Positions 47,603 through 60,754 are shown, counted from the stretch's first letter. The stretch is 64,000 nucleotides of DNA from Allolobophora icterica (GCA_963556255.1 OY744612.1:24271692-24335691); one strand, 5' to 3'. The notes: generated by a model from the sequence alone, not told the origin. Made by a program: numbers and translations.

Positions 47603-47750
47603 AACTTAAGTCGCATATATGCTGAGATTAGTTAAATATATACAGCTGTGCAGCGCTTCTGTTGGGTTCTTACAAGACACTATACTAAGCTTCTTGATTC
47701 ACATATCCACATGCATATTATAATTATATATGTAATAATTATATATATTA

Positions 47751-47994
47751 CTACTACTGCTTTTTTCAGCTGGAACGCGCGTTCCGGCACCTTTTTTCAG
47801 CTACTAAAAATAATTTATTTACTTTAATAATAAAAAAATTCAGTTATTTTTATTTAAATTCAATGTTGTGAACTGTTGTCAGTGTTTATTAAGACCTCTC
47901 CCAACCCTCAATCCCTGTTTCTCGGGTTTTCCCCTCGATTTTAGCCCTTCCATAATTGGTCAGTACCGGAACATTTTTCTAGAAAAAAGCACTG
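47751..47994 (+). mobile_element. MITE-like element (CAGGGCTTTTTTC family), copy 2
   Basis: Body GCTTTTTTCAGCTGGAACGC ... TCTAGAAAAAAGCACTG, homologous to 33198-33460. TATATATT flanks both sides, but it is a simple sequence. Confidence 0.65.
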
Positions 47995-48079
47995 TATATA
48001 TTACATATATATAAACGTATGTGTGTATGTATATACGTACTCATGCACTGATATATGTAATTATATTTATATGTGCATC

Positions 48080-48400
48080 AAGACAGAAGCGTATATATAT
48101 ATATATATATATATGTGCGTGTACGTGCGTACATATACATATGTATACATGTATATATACATGCATGTAGTTATAAATATGCCTACTTGCATATGTGTTC
48201 GTTCATTTATACATGCATGCATACATACATACAATGTCATACATACATACATACATACATACATACATACATACATACATACATACATACATACATACAT
48301 ACATACATACATACATACATACATACATACATACATACATACATACATACATACATACATACATACATACATACATACATACATACATACATACATACAT
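48080..48400. repeat. (TA)n and (CATA)n microsatellites
   Basis: A TA run at about 48094-48112 and about 40 CATA units at 48238-48400. (TTAC)n at 48588-48616 and another TA run at 48778-48801 follow. Confidence 0.95.
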
Positions 48401-49141
48401 ACTTTCCTTCTTGTTTTAAGGACATTTTTCTAAAAACATTTTTCTTATAACATTTTTCTAATACATTTCTAATAACATTTTCCAATTGCAATTTTCTTTT
48501 ATTGTATTTCCTTTGTTTCATGCGCCTCTTTTGTGCATAACATGTCTGTTAGCCGCAGTGCGTTTGCAGGGAGTTCATTAAAGAATATACTTACTTACTT
48601 ACTTACTTACTTACTTATACAGTGTGCTGCTTATTTGTTTCTCTTAAAGCGCATGGATATATAAATTTCCAATTGCAAATAGAGTTACACTTACATATAT
48701 ACATGCATACTACGTACTTACATACGTTAATACATACATGCCTACATGTATGTATGTATGTATATATACACATATATCATATATATATATATATATATAT
48801 ATGGTTCTGCATATATGCATCCCTCATAAGAATATAGGCCTACAAGTGTATTGGGCCTATAGATATAGGACGCTGAAAAAGCGACACAATGCACACAAGC
48901 ACATGTGTATACGCATGCGTATACGCATGTAGCTACATGAGTGGCGTTAATGGCCACATTAATTGTACGAATGGTGTCAGCCACTGCATAGGCAACGTGT
49001 GAACTAAGTGTCTGCAGGCGATGAGGTTAGTTAGGTCGAAGCGTTGTCGTCCGTTGCAGGGGAGACAGTGGAGCAGCCGGTCTTTTATCACGACCATCCC
49101 TCAGTGTATACGCACGTACATCGACAAAGACAAATGATAGA

Positions 49142-49300
<159 letters not shown>

Positions 49301-49934
49301 AGAGACAGAGACACACGGAAGTCGCTGCAGGCAGACAGATTTAGTCAGAGGGAGATTAATACAGGAAGTGAGACCGACAGAGAGAAAACAGTCAGACAGA
49401 CAGACACAAACAGGTGGACAGACAGACATAAAAGGAGCAGAGACAGAGGTCGCAGAGATAACAGAGAAGGAGACAGAAAGACAGACAGAAAGACGGAGAA
49501 GATAGAAAGAAGGACCGATACGGACGGATCTAGAGACAACAGAAAGAAACAAGAGGACCTGAGAAAAGACAGCCAGAGCAAGAGACAGACAGTCGCAGAC
49601 AGACAGTGGTATGAAGAAAGGCGCATATGTAGAGACGCAGAAAGAAGACTTCGGAGATAGAGGTGGCGGTAACAATGGAGACTAACCTTATTAACGGATG
49701 TTTATGGACTTTGAGAGAGTGACACAATCAGTCCCTGTATAGATGCTGCAGTCCGCTCAGTTGCTGCAAGACCGAGGCCGTCGTCGTCATCACCATCATT
49801 ATCATCAGTATCATCATCTGGAACTGATAGATAAACTCCGAACTGTATAAAATATGATCGGATGAATCGAACGATCCGTTTTTCATCCAGCGAATATCAA
49901 TGCGTTCATCTTTGCCACCATTTCTTTACACAAC

Positions 49935-50074
49935 AGCAACATCATCATCATCATCATCGTCGTCGTCGTCGTCGTCGTCATCATCGTCATCGTCATCATC
50001 ATCATCATCATCATCTTCATCATAATCATCTTCATCATAATAATAATCATCATCATCATCATCATCTTCATCAT

Positions 50075-50118
<44 letters not shown>

Positions 50119-50119
50119 G

Positions 50120-50152
<33 letters not shown>

Positions 50153-50235
50153 AATCATCGTCATCATCATCTAATCATCATAATTTAAATTATAATAATA
50201 ATAATCATTATCATCATCATCATCATCTATAAACT
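49935..50235. repeat. (ATC)n/(CGT)n trinucleotide tract
   Basis: ATC repeats with CGT and ATA variants, ending about 40 bp upstream of the next synaptotagmin acceptor. Confidence 0.95.
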
Positions 50236-50273
50236 GATGAATCGAAATTCCTCTACCCTTTGTTGCGTTGTAG

Positions 50274-50443
50274 GTTTTCCCTATAATAAGCTGATGAATC
50301 GAACCCTCTACCTTCAGGTGCTCGACTACGATCGCTTCAGCCGTGACGATCCGATCGGAGAGGTCTGCGTTCCACTCAGCGGACCTCGATCTGGCCTCAG
50401 GCCACACACTCTGAAGAATCTCCAGCCGTGCAAGGGACACACG
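50274..50443 (+). CDS. SYT7: Synaptotagmin-7-like, second part of C2A
   Basis: Acceptor GTTGCGTTGTAG, 170 nt, donor CACACG|GTCAGT. It enters in phase 1 (completing the Gly of FEG) and leaves in phase 0. It encodes GFPYNKLMNRTLYLQVLDYD then RFSRDDPIGEV, the C2A loop 3 with all expected acidic ligands (D-Y-D and the later D), followed by a linker to C2B. The first GT within VL (CAG|GTGCTC) is not used as an exon boundary because the upstream reading is conserved. Confidence 0.9.
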
Positions 50444-50524
50444 GTCAGTAACACTCTGTCCGTCTGCTTGTCTGTGTTTGTGCCTGTCTGTCTGTCCGTC
50501 CGTATGTCTCTTGTCACCTAGGGA

Positions 50525-50549
50525 ATTAAATGCCCGCCCGCCCGCCCGT

Positions 50550-50644
<95 letters not shown>

Positions 50645-50645
50645 C
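50525..50645. repeat. (CCTG)n microsatellite
   Basis: About 28 CCTG/CTGC units starting about 80 bp after the donor at 50443. Confidence 0.95.
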
Positions 50646-51361
50646 TACAGCCTATTTGAGTAGACTGCTAAAACACCTTGAGGTGACTATTCATGCACAT
50701 AATAATTTACATTAACAACGTGATGTCTGCTTGAATAAAAAATTATGTTTATTTTCAGTAACGCCCTTAAAGAACAAGACCGTCCGAAGGTGGTAAACAC
50801 GACACAAAAAGGGTTTTTAAATGCCTCAGAAAACTTAATTTCTTTTGGGACCACTGAATATTACGTAATTGTTTAAATACATTATTGTATGCTATCACGT
50901 ACGTGTTTGTCCATAAACTCAAGTTCTTTTGACTCGCTGGGTCTAACGATAAAAGGCGAACCTGAACCTGAAGGACATTAATTCTCTGCAACGGGGAGAG
51001 ATGGAAAATCAAAACGCGGTCGTTCGCTGATGAAATAGCGCCACCTAGGGAATTAAATGTTTTCTCGTATAGTGACATCTAGGGAATGGAATGCTCTACG
51101 TTTTGTCATGTCGTTGGCCATGAAAGCTCTGCGCTCAGATTCGCTATATTTTATATAATTTCCCAGCTCTGTGTGTCCATTGTAAGATACACGCTTTGGA
51201 ATATGCTATGCCTGACAGGCCCTTGGCCACATTCCAATGCCTTGGCCGACGTCCGTAAAAGGCCAATTGGAGAGAGGGTTACTAGACGTTGTTCGTCTCT
51301 GACAGACAGACGCATTAAAAGACAGACGAACAGCGGTTAGTAAGTCTCTGCAACGGGGAGA

Positions 51362-52215
51362 GATAGAAAGGAAGGAAGGGTGGACGGATGGAAGGACGGG
51401 CGGATGGAAGGACGGACGGATTGAAGGACGAACGGATTGAAGGACGGACGGATGGAAGGACGGACGGATGGAAGGACGGACGGATTGAAGGACGGACGGA
51501 TGGAAGGACGGACGGATTGAAGGACGGACGGATGGAAGGACGGACGGATGGAAGGACGGACGGATTGAAGGACGGACGGATGGAAGGACGGACGGATTGA
51601 AGGACGGACGGATGGAAGGACGGACGGATGGAAGGACGGACGGATGGAAGGACGGACGGATTGAAGGACGGACGGATTGAAGGACGGACGGATGGAAGGA
51701 CGGACAGATTGAAGGACGGTCGGATGGAAGGACGGACGGATGGAAAGGAGGCAGGCTGACGGAAGTACGGACGAACGTAAGGACGAAAGGAAGGGAACAG
51801 AAGGACGGACGGACGTGTGGAAGGACGAAAGGAAGGGGACTAAGAACGAACGGACGGACGGACGGAAGGACGAAAGGAAGGGGACAGAAGGGCGAACGGA
51901 AGGACGAACGGACGAAAGGGCGAACGGATGGAAAGACGGACGAATGGAATGGAGGCAGACGGACAGACGGATGGATGGATGGAAGGACGGACGGAAGGAC
52001 GGGGAACAGACGATGGAAAGGGACAGAGGAACGGACGGGGGCAGACGGACGGATAGAAGGGACAGGAGGACGGACGGACGGGGCAGACAGAGAGACTGAA
52101 GGGGGACCGACGGACCGACGGAGGGAGGACAGACGGATCGACGGAAGGGGTACGGACGGACGGACGGACGGGTGGGGGACGGACAGAATTGGGACGGATG
52201 GACGGAAGGACTGAC
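51362..52215. repeat. 16-bp (GACGGACGGATGGAAG) minisatellite
   Basis: More than 850 bp of GGACGGACGGATGGAA-type repeats, regular to about 51740 and degenerate after. A 338-codon minus-strand frame (SVRPSIRPSFHP repeats) is produced by the repeat and is not a gene. Confidence 0.95.
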
Positions 52216-52352
52216 ACGCCATCTACTTGATTGGATTGCTAATCACTCCAGACAGGAAAAACTTGGTTCTGTCAACATGTATAATTAATTGTTCATTTAA
52301 TTAGTCGATTTGTTCATTGGAATTCGATTGATTGGATGTGTTTGTTGGACAG

Positions 52353-52467
52353 GGGAAACTGGGTGAGCTGCATGTCGGTCTCTGCTATCAGCCGACAGTC
52401 GGTCGTATAACGGTCATCATTCACAGAGCGAGAGAATTAAAAGCCAAGGACATCAACGGATTATCCG
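52353..52467 (+). CDS. SYT7: Synaptotagmin-7-like, first part of C2B
   Basis: Acceptor TTTGTTGGACAG, 115 nt, donor ATCCG|GTATAA. It enters in phase 0 and leaves in phase 1. It encodes GKLGELHVGLCYQPTVGR then ITVIIHRARELKAKDINGLS, the GEL.vgL.Y.P start of a synaptotagmin C2B domain, with the first loop-1 Asp in AKD. The codon split by the intron becomes the Asp of SDPYV in the next exon. Confidence 0.9.
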
Positions 52468-52537
52468 GTATAACCATCTTCCGAATCAGATTCTCGTTTA
52501 CCCTTCCTATAGGCCTATCTGTCGGTTATCTTTCTAA

Positions 52538-52790
52538 ATGTCTGTGTGCCTATGTGTGTGTCATTATGTCGATAGTGTGTCTGTGTCTATCAGTCTGTGT
52601 CAGTGTCTGTCAGTCTGTGTGTCTGTGTGTCTGTCCGTCTGTGTCAGTCTGTGTGTCTTTCAGTCTGTGTGTATGTCAGTCTGCGTGTCTGTCAGTCTTA
52701 GTCCCTGTGTCTTTCAGTCGTGTGTCTCTCAGTTTGTGTCAGTGTGTCTGTCAGTCTGTATGTCTGTCCGTCTGCATAGTTCTGTCAGCA
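52538..52790. repeat. (TGTC/CAGT)n simple repeat
   Basis: Degenerate TGTGTCTGTCAGTC repeats starting about 70 bp after the C2B donor. Confidence 0.85.
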
Positions 52791-53025
52791 TTTCCACGAC
52801 GGGTGGGCGCAACAAGCCATCAGTTAGGCATCCAGTTTAATCTAGATTAGTCTAATCTAATTACTTATATAGCGCCGTTATTATAAATACACAAGGTAAC
52901 AGACGATAGTCAAATGAAACAGCAGTCAAATTTCACAGTCTGTTGGAGACGCCTAACCAAGCAGCCAGCCAGACAGAATTAGTGATCTGTGACTTCCAGA
53001 CCGAGTCAGGCAGTCAGTGCGTTCA

Positions 53026-53028
53026 GGT

Positions 53029-53101
<73 letters not shown>
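53026..53101. repeat. (CAGC)n microsatellite
   Basis: About 18 CAGC units. Confidence 0.95.
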
Positions 53102-53175
53102 ATCAACCAGTCTGTCAATCAACCAGTCTGTCAATCAATCATCCATACTTCAATTATTATTCGTCACTAATCTGG

Positions 53176-53460
53176 GTGCGCGACAGTATAGTGGTTAGCG
53201 CGCTGGACTGTTAATCGAAAGTTTTTGGGGTTCAAATCCCCGCCTGGGCAGATATATTCGTCGCGAGATTTCTGCTCCACCTGCGCCTCCTAGCCGACTC
53301 TGCTATGATGAGTACAATGACCGTGCACTGTCGGTAGGAACATCAGACAGCAAGGGAGAGGAATGGCCAGACGCCCTCATATGCCGAGGCTAAGAAAATG
53401 AAGTTGCTAACACTTCATACCTCGATTGCCTCTCAGGTTAGCTCAAGGGACCGCTATTAA
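53176..53460 (+). mobile_element. tRNA-derived SINE, full-length-looking copy
   Basis: A-box CAGTATAGTGGTTAGCGCG, B-box GGTTCAAATCCCC (about 53229-53242), then the family body (GCGAGATTTCTGCTCCACCT; CTCATATGCCGAGGCTAAG; TTGCTAACACTTCATACCTC). It ends about 90 bp before the last synaptotagmin exon. Confidence 0.85.
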
Positions 53461-53548
53461 AGAAATAGATAAAATTCGTCACTATAGGCCCTATCCACCG
53501 ACCTATTCGACCTCCTGTGCAATGCTATGTTTCTCCTCCTCTCACCAG

Positions 53549-53859
53549 ATCCCTACGTCAAGGTCTGGCTCTACCACGACGGGAAGAAGGTGGAGAAGAA
53601 GAAGACGGCCGTCGTCGACAAGACCCTCAACCCGATCTTCAACGAGTCGTTCGTCTTCGACGTCCCCTACGAACGGATCCGACAGACGAGCCTCATCGTC
53701 TCCGTCATGGACTACGATCGGATGGGTCGCAATGAACGCATCGGTCAGATCGTGCTTGGCAGCAAGAGCGGTCCGATGGAGGTCAGACACTGGAACGAGA
53801 TGTTCTCCAAGACCAGGCAGGCTGTATCGCAATGGCACATCCTCAAGGACTTCGGATGA
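53549..53859 (+). CDS. SYT7: Synaptotagmin-7-like, last exon (C2B end and stop)
   Basis: The acceptor CCTCCTCTCACCAG is entered in phase 1 and the frame runs to TGA at 53857-53859. It encodes DPYVKVWLYHDGKKVEKKKT (loop 1 Asp and polybasic strand), LNPIFNESFVFDVPYE, VMDYDRMGRNERIGQI and the C-terminal SQWHILKD, the conserved synaptotagmin WHxL box. Loop 3 keeps D-Y-D, but the fifth ligand position, normally Asp in the SRNDVIG-type motif, is Glu (GRNERIG). This could alter C2B calcium affinity. The five recognised exons give one continuous frame from linker to stop. Confidence 0.93.
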
Positions 53860-54070
53860 CCCCCTTCCAGGACGACCCAGATTCGCGAAGGACCAAGGCA
53901 AACGATTGAGTTCATTAAGGCCCCAAGGTTTATCCCTATAGAGTCAAGTACAGCGGTTGTGCAAGTCCGACTATATATTATACGGACTGACCGACCGAAT
54001 TAATTAATGGTTGTTAATGAATGAATGGGATGAATGAATGATTGAAGGAATCATTTATCATAAATGAATG

Positions 54071-54076
54071 AATAAA
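54071..54076 (+). terminator. AATAAA polyadenylation signal of the synaptotagmin-like gene
   Basis: The first AATAAA downstream of the stop codon, 212 bp into the presumed 3' UTR. Confidence 0.5.
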
Positions 54077-54099
54077 CATAACAACGATTTAAAGGATTA

Positions 54100-55311
54100 A
54101 CTGACTGATAACCGATATAGAAGGTCAAGGCTCGCTTTAGCTGCAGCTATAACTTCAGCTTTCCTGCTTCCCCGCGGGTTTACCTCATCAGACCCTTTGG
54201 CAACTTGACGACTCTGCTGCAGAGAGTGTAGTTCAAATCCTACCTATGTTTTGTCCATATTACTGGTAATACTGGTTACTATTAGCCAATGAAAACGATA
54301 CAGCAGTAGTCGTCCTAATAATAATGGTCATATTGACAATAATCGTAAGAATCACTGCACAGAGGTCTTGTTCATATCAACATTTATTACATCCACGAAA
54401 AGAACAGGAATGCTTAATCATTGAAAATGCAGGATATATATACATCAATCTTACAATCTACGTGCACACGTATGTATAAACTATATATAAACTTGTATAG
54501 GCCGATACAATGTATTTTTTGCATGTACATGTACAGTGGAATATCACAACGCTGTCTTTAGGAAGCATGATTATAATTATCAGTAATTTCATTATAACCA
54601 GATTCTTGTGATAATGAAGGCAGTTTCTATAGTTTAAGCTGATTTGGGATCCATTTCCGCATTTTACCAGAGTAATAATCCTCTGCTACAACAAAGCATG
54701 TTGTAAGGAGGCTTTGGTGTACAGCATTTGTATACATCAACATATACCAAGAAGCTAAAATATACATATAAAACACTTGTGTACCGTACATGTTCTGTCA
54801 ACACATGCATCCAAACCGCATGTAGGAATGTTTTTCACTTAAACTTTGCGATTACTGATGCAAGGTCAAATGCACCGCGTTGGGTAGGATTTACTTGAAA
54901 TGCGGTCTATATACATGTATTATGTTGCAACCCTCACGTTTGAAAACGTTGCAATAAACCTCTCGCCGTAATCCTAAAAACAGCCAACCCGCAAGCTTTC
55001 TCTATCCACAACTTGATTAGGTCCATTTCCACAGATCACCCTTTCCATAATCCTTCCCTACAGGCTCACACAATCCTAAGCTTAGAAACCGAAACCGTTC
55101 CTGAATACTCCACGTAACTTTACACTAGGCTTACCCTATAGTCCAACCTATCACTGCATCGCATGTAACCGAAACACAGCTCATGAACAAGTTGTGCCCT
55201 GGGTTTAGCTGTAAAACTATAGTGCCTTAACAAAGTTTCTAGTTTAACATCACACTCATAAAACAAACCAAAAACTTTTTCCACCACATTCACTTGACCC
55301 CCAGTCAACAC
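54100..55311. other. Intergenic stretch between synaptotagmin and TMEM45-like genes
   Basis: No gene recognised. The open frame at 55120-55392 (minus) ends in the GTCTTGGTC repeats of a hAT-type element and is not supported. Confidence 0.4.
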
Positions 55312-55487
55312 CAGTCTTGTTGTCCTCGAGACCAAGGTCTTGGTCTCGAGTGAACTCGTTTTAAAAAGTCTTGGTCTTGGTCTTGAGACCAAAGGTCTTG
55401 GTCTTGAGGTTCAAGGTCTTGGTCTTGGTCTTGAGGTTCAAGGTCTTGGTCTTGGTCTTGAGGTTTAAGGTCTTGACAACAAGACTG
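55312..55487. mobile_element. Short hAT-type element with (GGTCTT)n interior
   Basis: A 176-bp element with terminal inverted repeats CAGTCTTGTTGTC/GACAACAAGACTG (13 bp, perfect) and perfect 8-bp duplications GTCAACAC (55304-55311 and 55488-55495). The interior is GTCTTGGTCTTGAG repeats. Related to 58255-59320. Confidence 0.9.
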
Positions 55488-55925
55488 GTCAACACCACGG
55501 CCACATGACTCCTATATAGGTTAGGCTACCAAAGCACCCCGAGGCTGTGTAAAAACCTAATCCGCAAATCATATCCCAAAACACTCTTATCCCAAATCAC
55601 AATCGGTGGCCGACCCAGACGTAATAAACGTATGCGCCCCTAAACTGTACGGACTTGTACGTTTTCCAATTGTTTTCATCCTCATCAGTTCCATTTGTTA
55701 ACGGATTGCTAATTATAATTCTTTGCGCCAGCCAGTAAATCCAACGAAAGTCGCTTCTGATAATTTCTGCACCTGTCTGTATCTGAGGATCCCAGAAATG
55801 CGCTACATCAATTAGTTTATCTTTACAGCGTATTCCCAGACGTAATCCTGAATTTCTTAAAGCTACTACACCCGGTGCATTTCCCTGGATTTCCCTCCTT
55901 AAACCACCCGGTGCATTTGTTCGCC

Positions 55926-56882
55926 CTACGCCACTGATCCTCCAGTGGGTCGTTGAAACGTAACGTCATCGCTGTCGTAATTATCCGAATCGTTGCCAAG
56001 CAGCGCAGTCTCTCCCTCGGCCGATCCAGAACCCTTTCCTTCTGCATCCATCAACCGGATCCGATCATACCGTCCAGATCCGTTCGAGTCGCCACTACGA
56101 CCTATCACCCCTCCACACTTGGACCGTTCCGCGCACCTTGCTTCCGTCATGCTGACGACGAGCCCGATTGTGATCATGATGATGAAGATGGCTGCCATAT
56201 GCCAGGCGAACATCATCGTGACAACCATCATCTGCTCGTGGTCCTCCTCGTTCCACTTCTGTGCCCCGGGAATGGGGTTGTAGAGAATGAACCCTGCCTG
56301 CCAGAACCACGTGCCCTGGAGAAATACGACGTAGCTACGCGCCAGCGTCACCGTCACGTTGTTCCGGAACTTGAGCTCCACAAGGCAGACGAGTACGTTG
56401 GCGTGGATCACATAGACGAGAAGGGTATGGATCAGAACATCCATGGAGGTTCTTCCGTGGGTGTGGAACATGAAGAGGACGTCCTCTACGACAAAGGCCA
56501 AGGTAGAGATGATGTAGTCGATGTCCTTGGGCAGCGGGAACCGGAAATGGACGAGGACGTCCACCACGCCGGACAGTCCGAAGAAGAAGAACATGGTCGC
56601 GTGCTGACCATTGCCGAGGTGCGTGAACCTTCCGTCCTTGAAGGCTGTAATGATCTCACCCGCGAAGCCGATGGTCGTGAAGAAGATCTTAAGGATGCCC
56701 TCCCATGGCCATGTCCGCACCCGACCGCACAGACAGTCGAAGGGGAAGGTCACCGACGATCGATAAGGCTGGCCGCCTTTACTCAGGGACCGGAAGTAGC
56801 GACGGTAGGTCTGGACGGTCCACCAGACGGCAAAGACAATGAAGAAGGTTCCAGGGAGGGCGTGGCCTCCGAAGGTTCCCAT
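55926..56882 (-). CDS. TMEM45: TMEM45-like multi-pass membrane protein
   Basis: A single 318-codon frame from the ATG at 56882. It starts MGTFGGHALPGTFFIVFAVW, the characteristic G(H)ALPG(S/T)FF start of TMEM45A/B (DUF716) proteins. About seven hydrophobic segments can be placed near residues 8-25, 60-80, 93-113, 123-141, 147-170, 183-202 and 217-243. Family motifs include HTHGR (about 140-144) and LQGTWFWQAGFILYNP (about 188-203). The acidic tail contains ETALLGNDSD, like the ALLSGSDEE tail of vertebrate members; it is longer than in vertebrates, which have about 275 residues. Vertebrate genes are spliced as far as I recall, while this frame has no intron in its coding part, so it could be a retrocopy or a lineage with intron loss. 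Its molecular role is not established. It is convergent with the synaptotagmin-like gene. Confidence 0.88.
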   Translation of the reverse strand: MGTFGGHALPGTFFIVFAVWWTVQTYRRYFRSLSKGGQPYRSSVTFPFDCLCGRVRTWPWEGILKIFFTTIGFAGEIITAFKDGRFTHLGNGQHATMFFFFGLSGVVDVLVHFRFPLPKDIDYIISTLAFVVEDVLFMFHTHGRTSMDVLIHTLLVYVIHANVLVCLVELKFRNNVTVTLARSYVVFLQGTWFWQAGFILYNPIPGAQKWNEEDHEQMMVVTMMFAWHMAAIFIIMITIGLVVSMTEARCAERSKCGGVIGRSGDSNGSGRYDRIRLMDAEGKGSGSAEGETALLGNDSDNYDSDDVTFQRPTGGSVA

Positions 56883-56999
56883 TTCGAAAGGAGATCGGAT
56901 CAGGAGACGAGAAGATTATGGAGTAACGGTTCCTACAATTGAGATATTAATATCATGTATACAGTGACTTCTATAACGCCTCGCCTCATCATTTATCTG

Positions 57000-57300
57000 A
57001 TTTAATCTAATCTGAACGTGTACGGTCCTATCTAATCTCAGCTGTCCTNNNNNNNNNNNNNNNNNNNNNNNNNNNNNNNNNNNNNNNNNNNNNNNNNNNN
57101 NNNNNNNNNNNNNNNNNNNNNNNNNNNNNNNNNNNNNNNNNNNNNNNNNNNNNNNNNNNNNNNNNNNNNNNNNNNNNNNNNNNNNNNNNNNNNNNNNNNN
57201 NNNNNNNNNNNNNNNNNNNNNNNNNNNNNNNNNNNNNNNNNNNNNNNNTCCAATCTGAACGTATACGGCCCCTGTCTAATCTCAGCTGTCCTAATCCAAG
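57000..57300. other. Assembly gap (200 N) inside a local tandem repeat
   Basis: N from 57049 to 57248. The sequence just left (AATCTGAACGTGTACGG ... TCTAATCTCAGCTGTCCT) is repeated just right with small changes (AATCTGAACGTATACGG ... TCTAATCTCAGCTGTCCT). The gap therefore probably hides more copies of a unit of about 45 bp. Confidence 0.85.
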
Positions 57301-57372
57301 CTAGTAATTTCTATAGCGCCGTAATAATGACACAAGGTATGGTCGATGGCCACTTTTAAGTGAACCCCTAAT

Positions 57373-57727
57373 CACTGGCGTAAACTTCTAAAAAATATTG
57401 GGGGGCATTTAAAAAATTTCCTAATTTCGAAAATCTTTTCTGGAATTTCATCTTTCAAAAAAAAGTTGATGACCTTTTTTTAGTCGTTCGCCTCTTTTCT
57501 TTCTTTTAGGAGCTCATAACAGACACTAAACACTATCATGAACCTTTTTTACCGATTCGTCCTCACACTCACACTGTCATGAACTCGTCTCGAAAAAATT
57601 TCGTGAAATTAAATATACCTTCATATTTTTTTTTCGTCTCGATTATTGGGGGGGGGGCATTGCCCCGGCTCCTCAATTATTGGGGGCACGTGCCCCGGCT
57701 GCTCCCCCCCCAGAGTCTACGCCTATG
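57373..57727. mobile_element. hAT-type element (CACTGGCGTAAACTTCT family)
   Basis: A 355-bp element starting CACTGGCGTAAACTTCT and ending AGAGTCTACGCCTATG, with perfect 8-bp duplications CCCCTAAT (57365-57372 and 57728-57735). It contains AAAAAGTTGATGACCTTTTT. A related short inverted copy is at 60755-60899. Confidence 0.9.
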
Positions 57728-58254
57728 CCCCTAATAATATAGTCCAATCCAGTTGGAGAATTTAAGTAGAATTCCAATAGGTCAAGGATACAGCAGTCAG
57801 GCCTACGAAGTGTGTGCAATTTGAAATAGGCGAGTCTGGTCTTTAGATTTCTTCCAATATCACCGCACATAACTGGGCACTGAATGTCAGAGCTTCCGAA
57901 CGTCTGAAAACGCTCGAGATGACCCAGTAAGCTGCGAAGAACGGACCATCTGAGCCAAAGTATTAGACGACTAAGCAAGTCAACTGTTCCGAAAATTTAA
58001 TAGAAATTTATCAGTAACCCAGGCTGCAGGAACTGAACAGGAACTTATAGCAGCAACTTGAAAATACAGGCTATACATACAGAATAAGGAATTTCAAAAG
58101 AAATTTTACCAGAACTGGTCATGAACATTACAAAGAAAGCGTATCTATTTATACTAGGCTGTAATCCAATAATTTAATAGACTTAAGTTCTATAGCCCCT
58201 CCATCAGTTGTTCAGCTAGGCATACGTTTATGTAGTACGTACATACATACATGC

Positions 58255-59320
<1,066 letters not shown>

Positions 59321-59411
59321 ATACATACATACATAAACATACACAGTATTACACACAAACACACACCCATACATACACACACGGGTGACACACACAGACA
59401 CATACATACAT

Positions 59412-59700
59412 ATGTGTTGATAGCCCGAGATTCGGGCTTGCCGACCAACGGAAGAAGATGAATACTCGGGTGTTGAAGAGTAGTTTATTCAGTGAACATC
59501 TGTACAGCAGCACGACCTTCGACCAGGGACTCCGACCGACTGAGCGAGCGATAGACCGAACGACTTTACAGTCTCAACGTTACGCTTAAATACCCTTCCG
59601 GTCGGCGTCGCTTGGTCTACATATTTTGTACATGAACCAGTACGAACACCTCGTGTGGCTTGACCACAGGAACGACCCCCCCTATCTTGTCTACACACGC
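59412..59700 (-). mobile_element. Candidate solo LTR
   Basis: Read on the minus strand: a TATTTAAG TATA-like box (about 59586-59593), about 100 bp further an AATAAA signal (59484-59489), then a 3' end CCCGAATCTCGGGCTATCAA followed by CA. A promoter, polyadenylation signal and TG...CA-type terminus in this order fit an LTR. The upstream boundary and 5-bp target duplication were not found, and no internal retroelement coding region is adjacent. Confidence 0.35.
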
Positions 59701-60754
59701 TGTGCATTCCTGCCACGTCTTCGCATAGCACAGGTCTCTGCCTCATTCCTCTCTGCCTGTCTGTCTTTCCATTCTGTGTGTGTGTGTCTGACCTCGTCTG
59801 ACTGTCTGTCTGACTGTCCGTCTCTCTGTCTTGTCTCTCTCTCCCTCTCGCTCTGTCTCTCTGTCTCTATCTCTCAAATGCCCGTGTGTGTCCCATACAC
59901 CTCTACACATACATACATGTATAGTTGTATACATTACATTACATTTTCGCAACGATAAGTTCGATATGCTCACGCCAGCAGGTTGCCTTGTCGCTTGACG
60001 AGGTGCAGCCTTGACCTTGCGAGTCGAATGCCACTCCTTGAATAATGACACCGACAGAATGGGGAGATGGTAGACGCTACCAGTCGTTCAGAACATCATC
60101 CATCCGTCGGATGTATTTGCTTAACACTCGGTTAGCGCATTCCCAGATGACAGCTCAGATGGAAAGAGACATCTGAAATAAACATTAACACACAGATATG
60201 TACACTGGAACATCCTTACAACGCAGCCTCTCCAAGACGCATCAGGCTCAGCATCATAACGAACCCAAGTTATAATGAGATCAGCGTCTCCCTATAGGGC
60301 TCAATTTAATCTCGGTTATGTATTTGTAACGGTTACCGTAATGGAAGACTGTGCGGAAGTAACAGAATTTGTATGACCTCTATGGTTTTCACTTCCTCTT
60401 GTGCTGGCGACCTCTAGTGCCAGCTTTTGCAAACGCTCACCAAATGTCGCATAATCACAACAGTAGCAAAGCATGTTGAATATCATCATCGTCACGTGCT
60501 TCCTGGTTTAACGGTTTTGTCGCCACCCATGCCAAAGACCGACCCGATATGTGGTTACAAATCGGCTCCGCGGAGAAGAGGAGTCCCACTGTGCCCACAA
60601 GCTACAACCCAATAGGGCGAATTTTACAGTATCCTTCGATCTTATAATATCAAATCTTGAAACGAAAGTTGTGAATAGAGGATGAAAAGAGCTCACAGCG
60701 TATCCACTGGATCTCGCTGAGTCGCGCTAGTATAGTGGATCGCATATAGTTTAG

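Noticed and set aside
51206..52222. 338-codon minus-strand frame of SVRPSIRPSFHP repeats
   Set aside because: Generated by the 16-bp GACGGACGGATGGAAG minisatellite; no flanking splice sites or unique domain.
55953..56942. 329-codon plus-strand open frame
   Set aside because: It is antisense to the recognised TMEM45-like gene, has no domain or hydrophobic pattern of its own, and is explained by the GC-rich codon use of the minus-strand gene.
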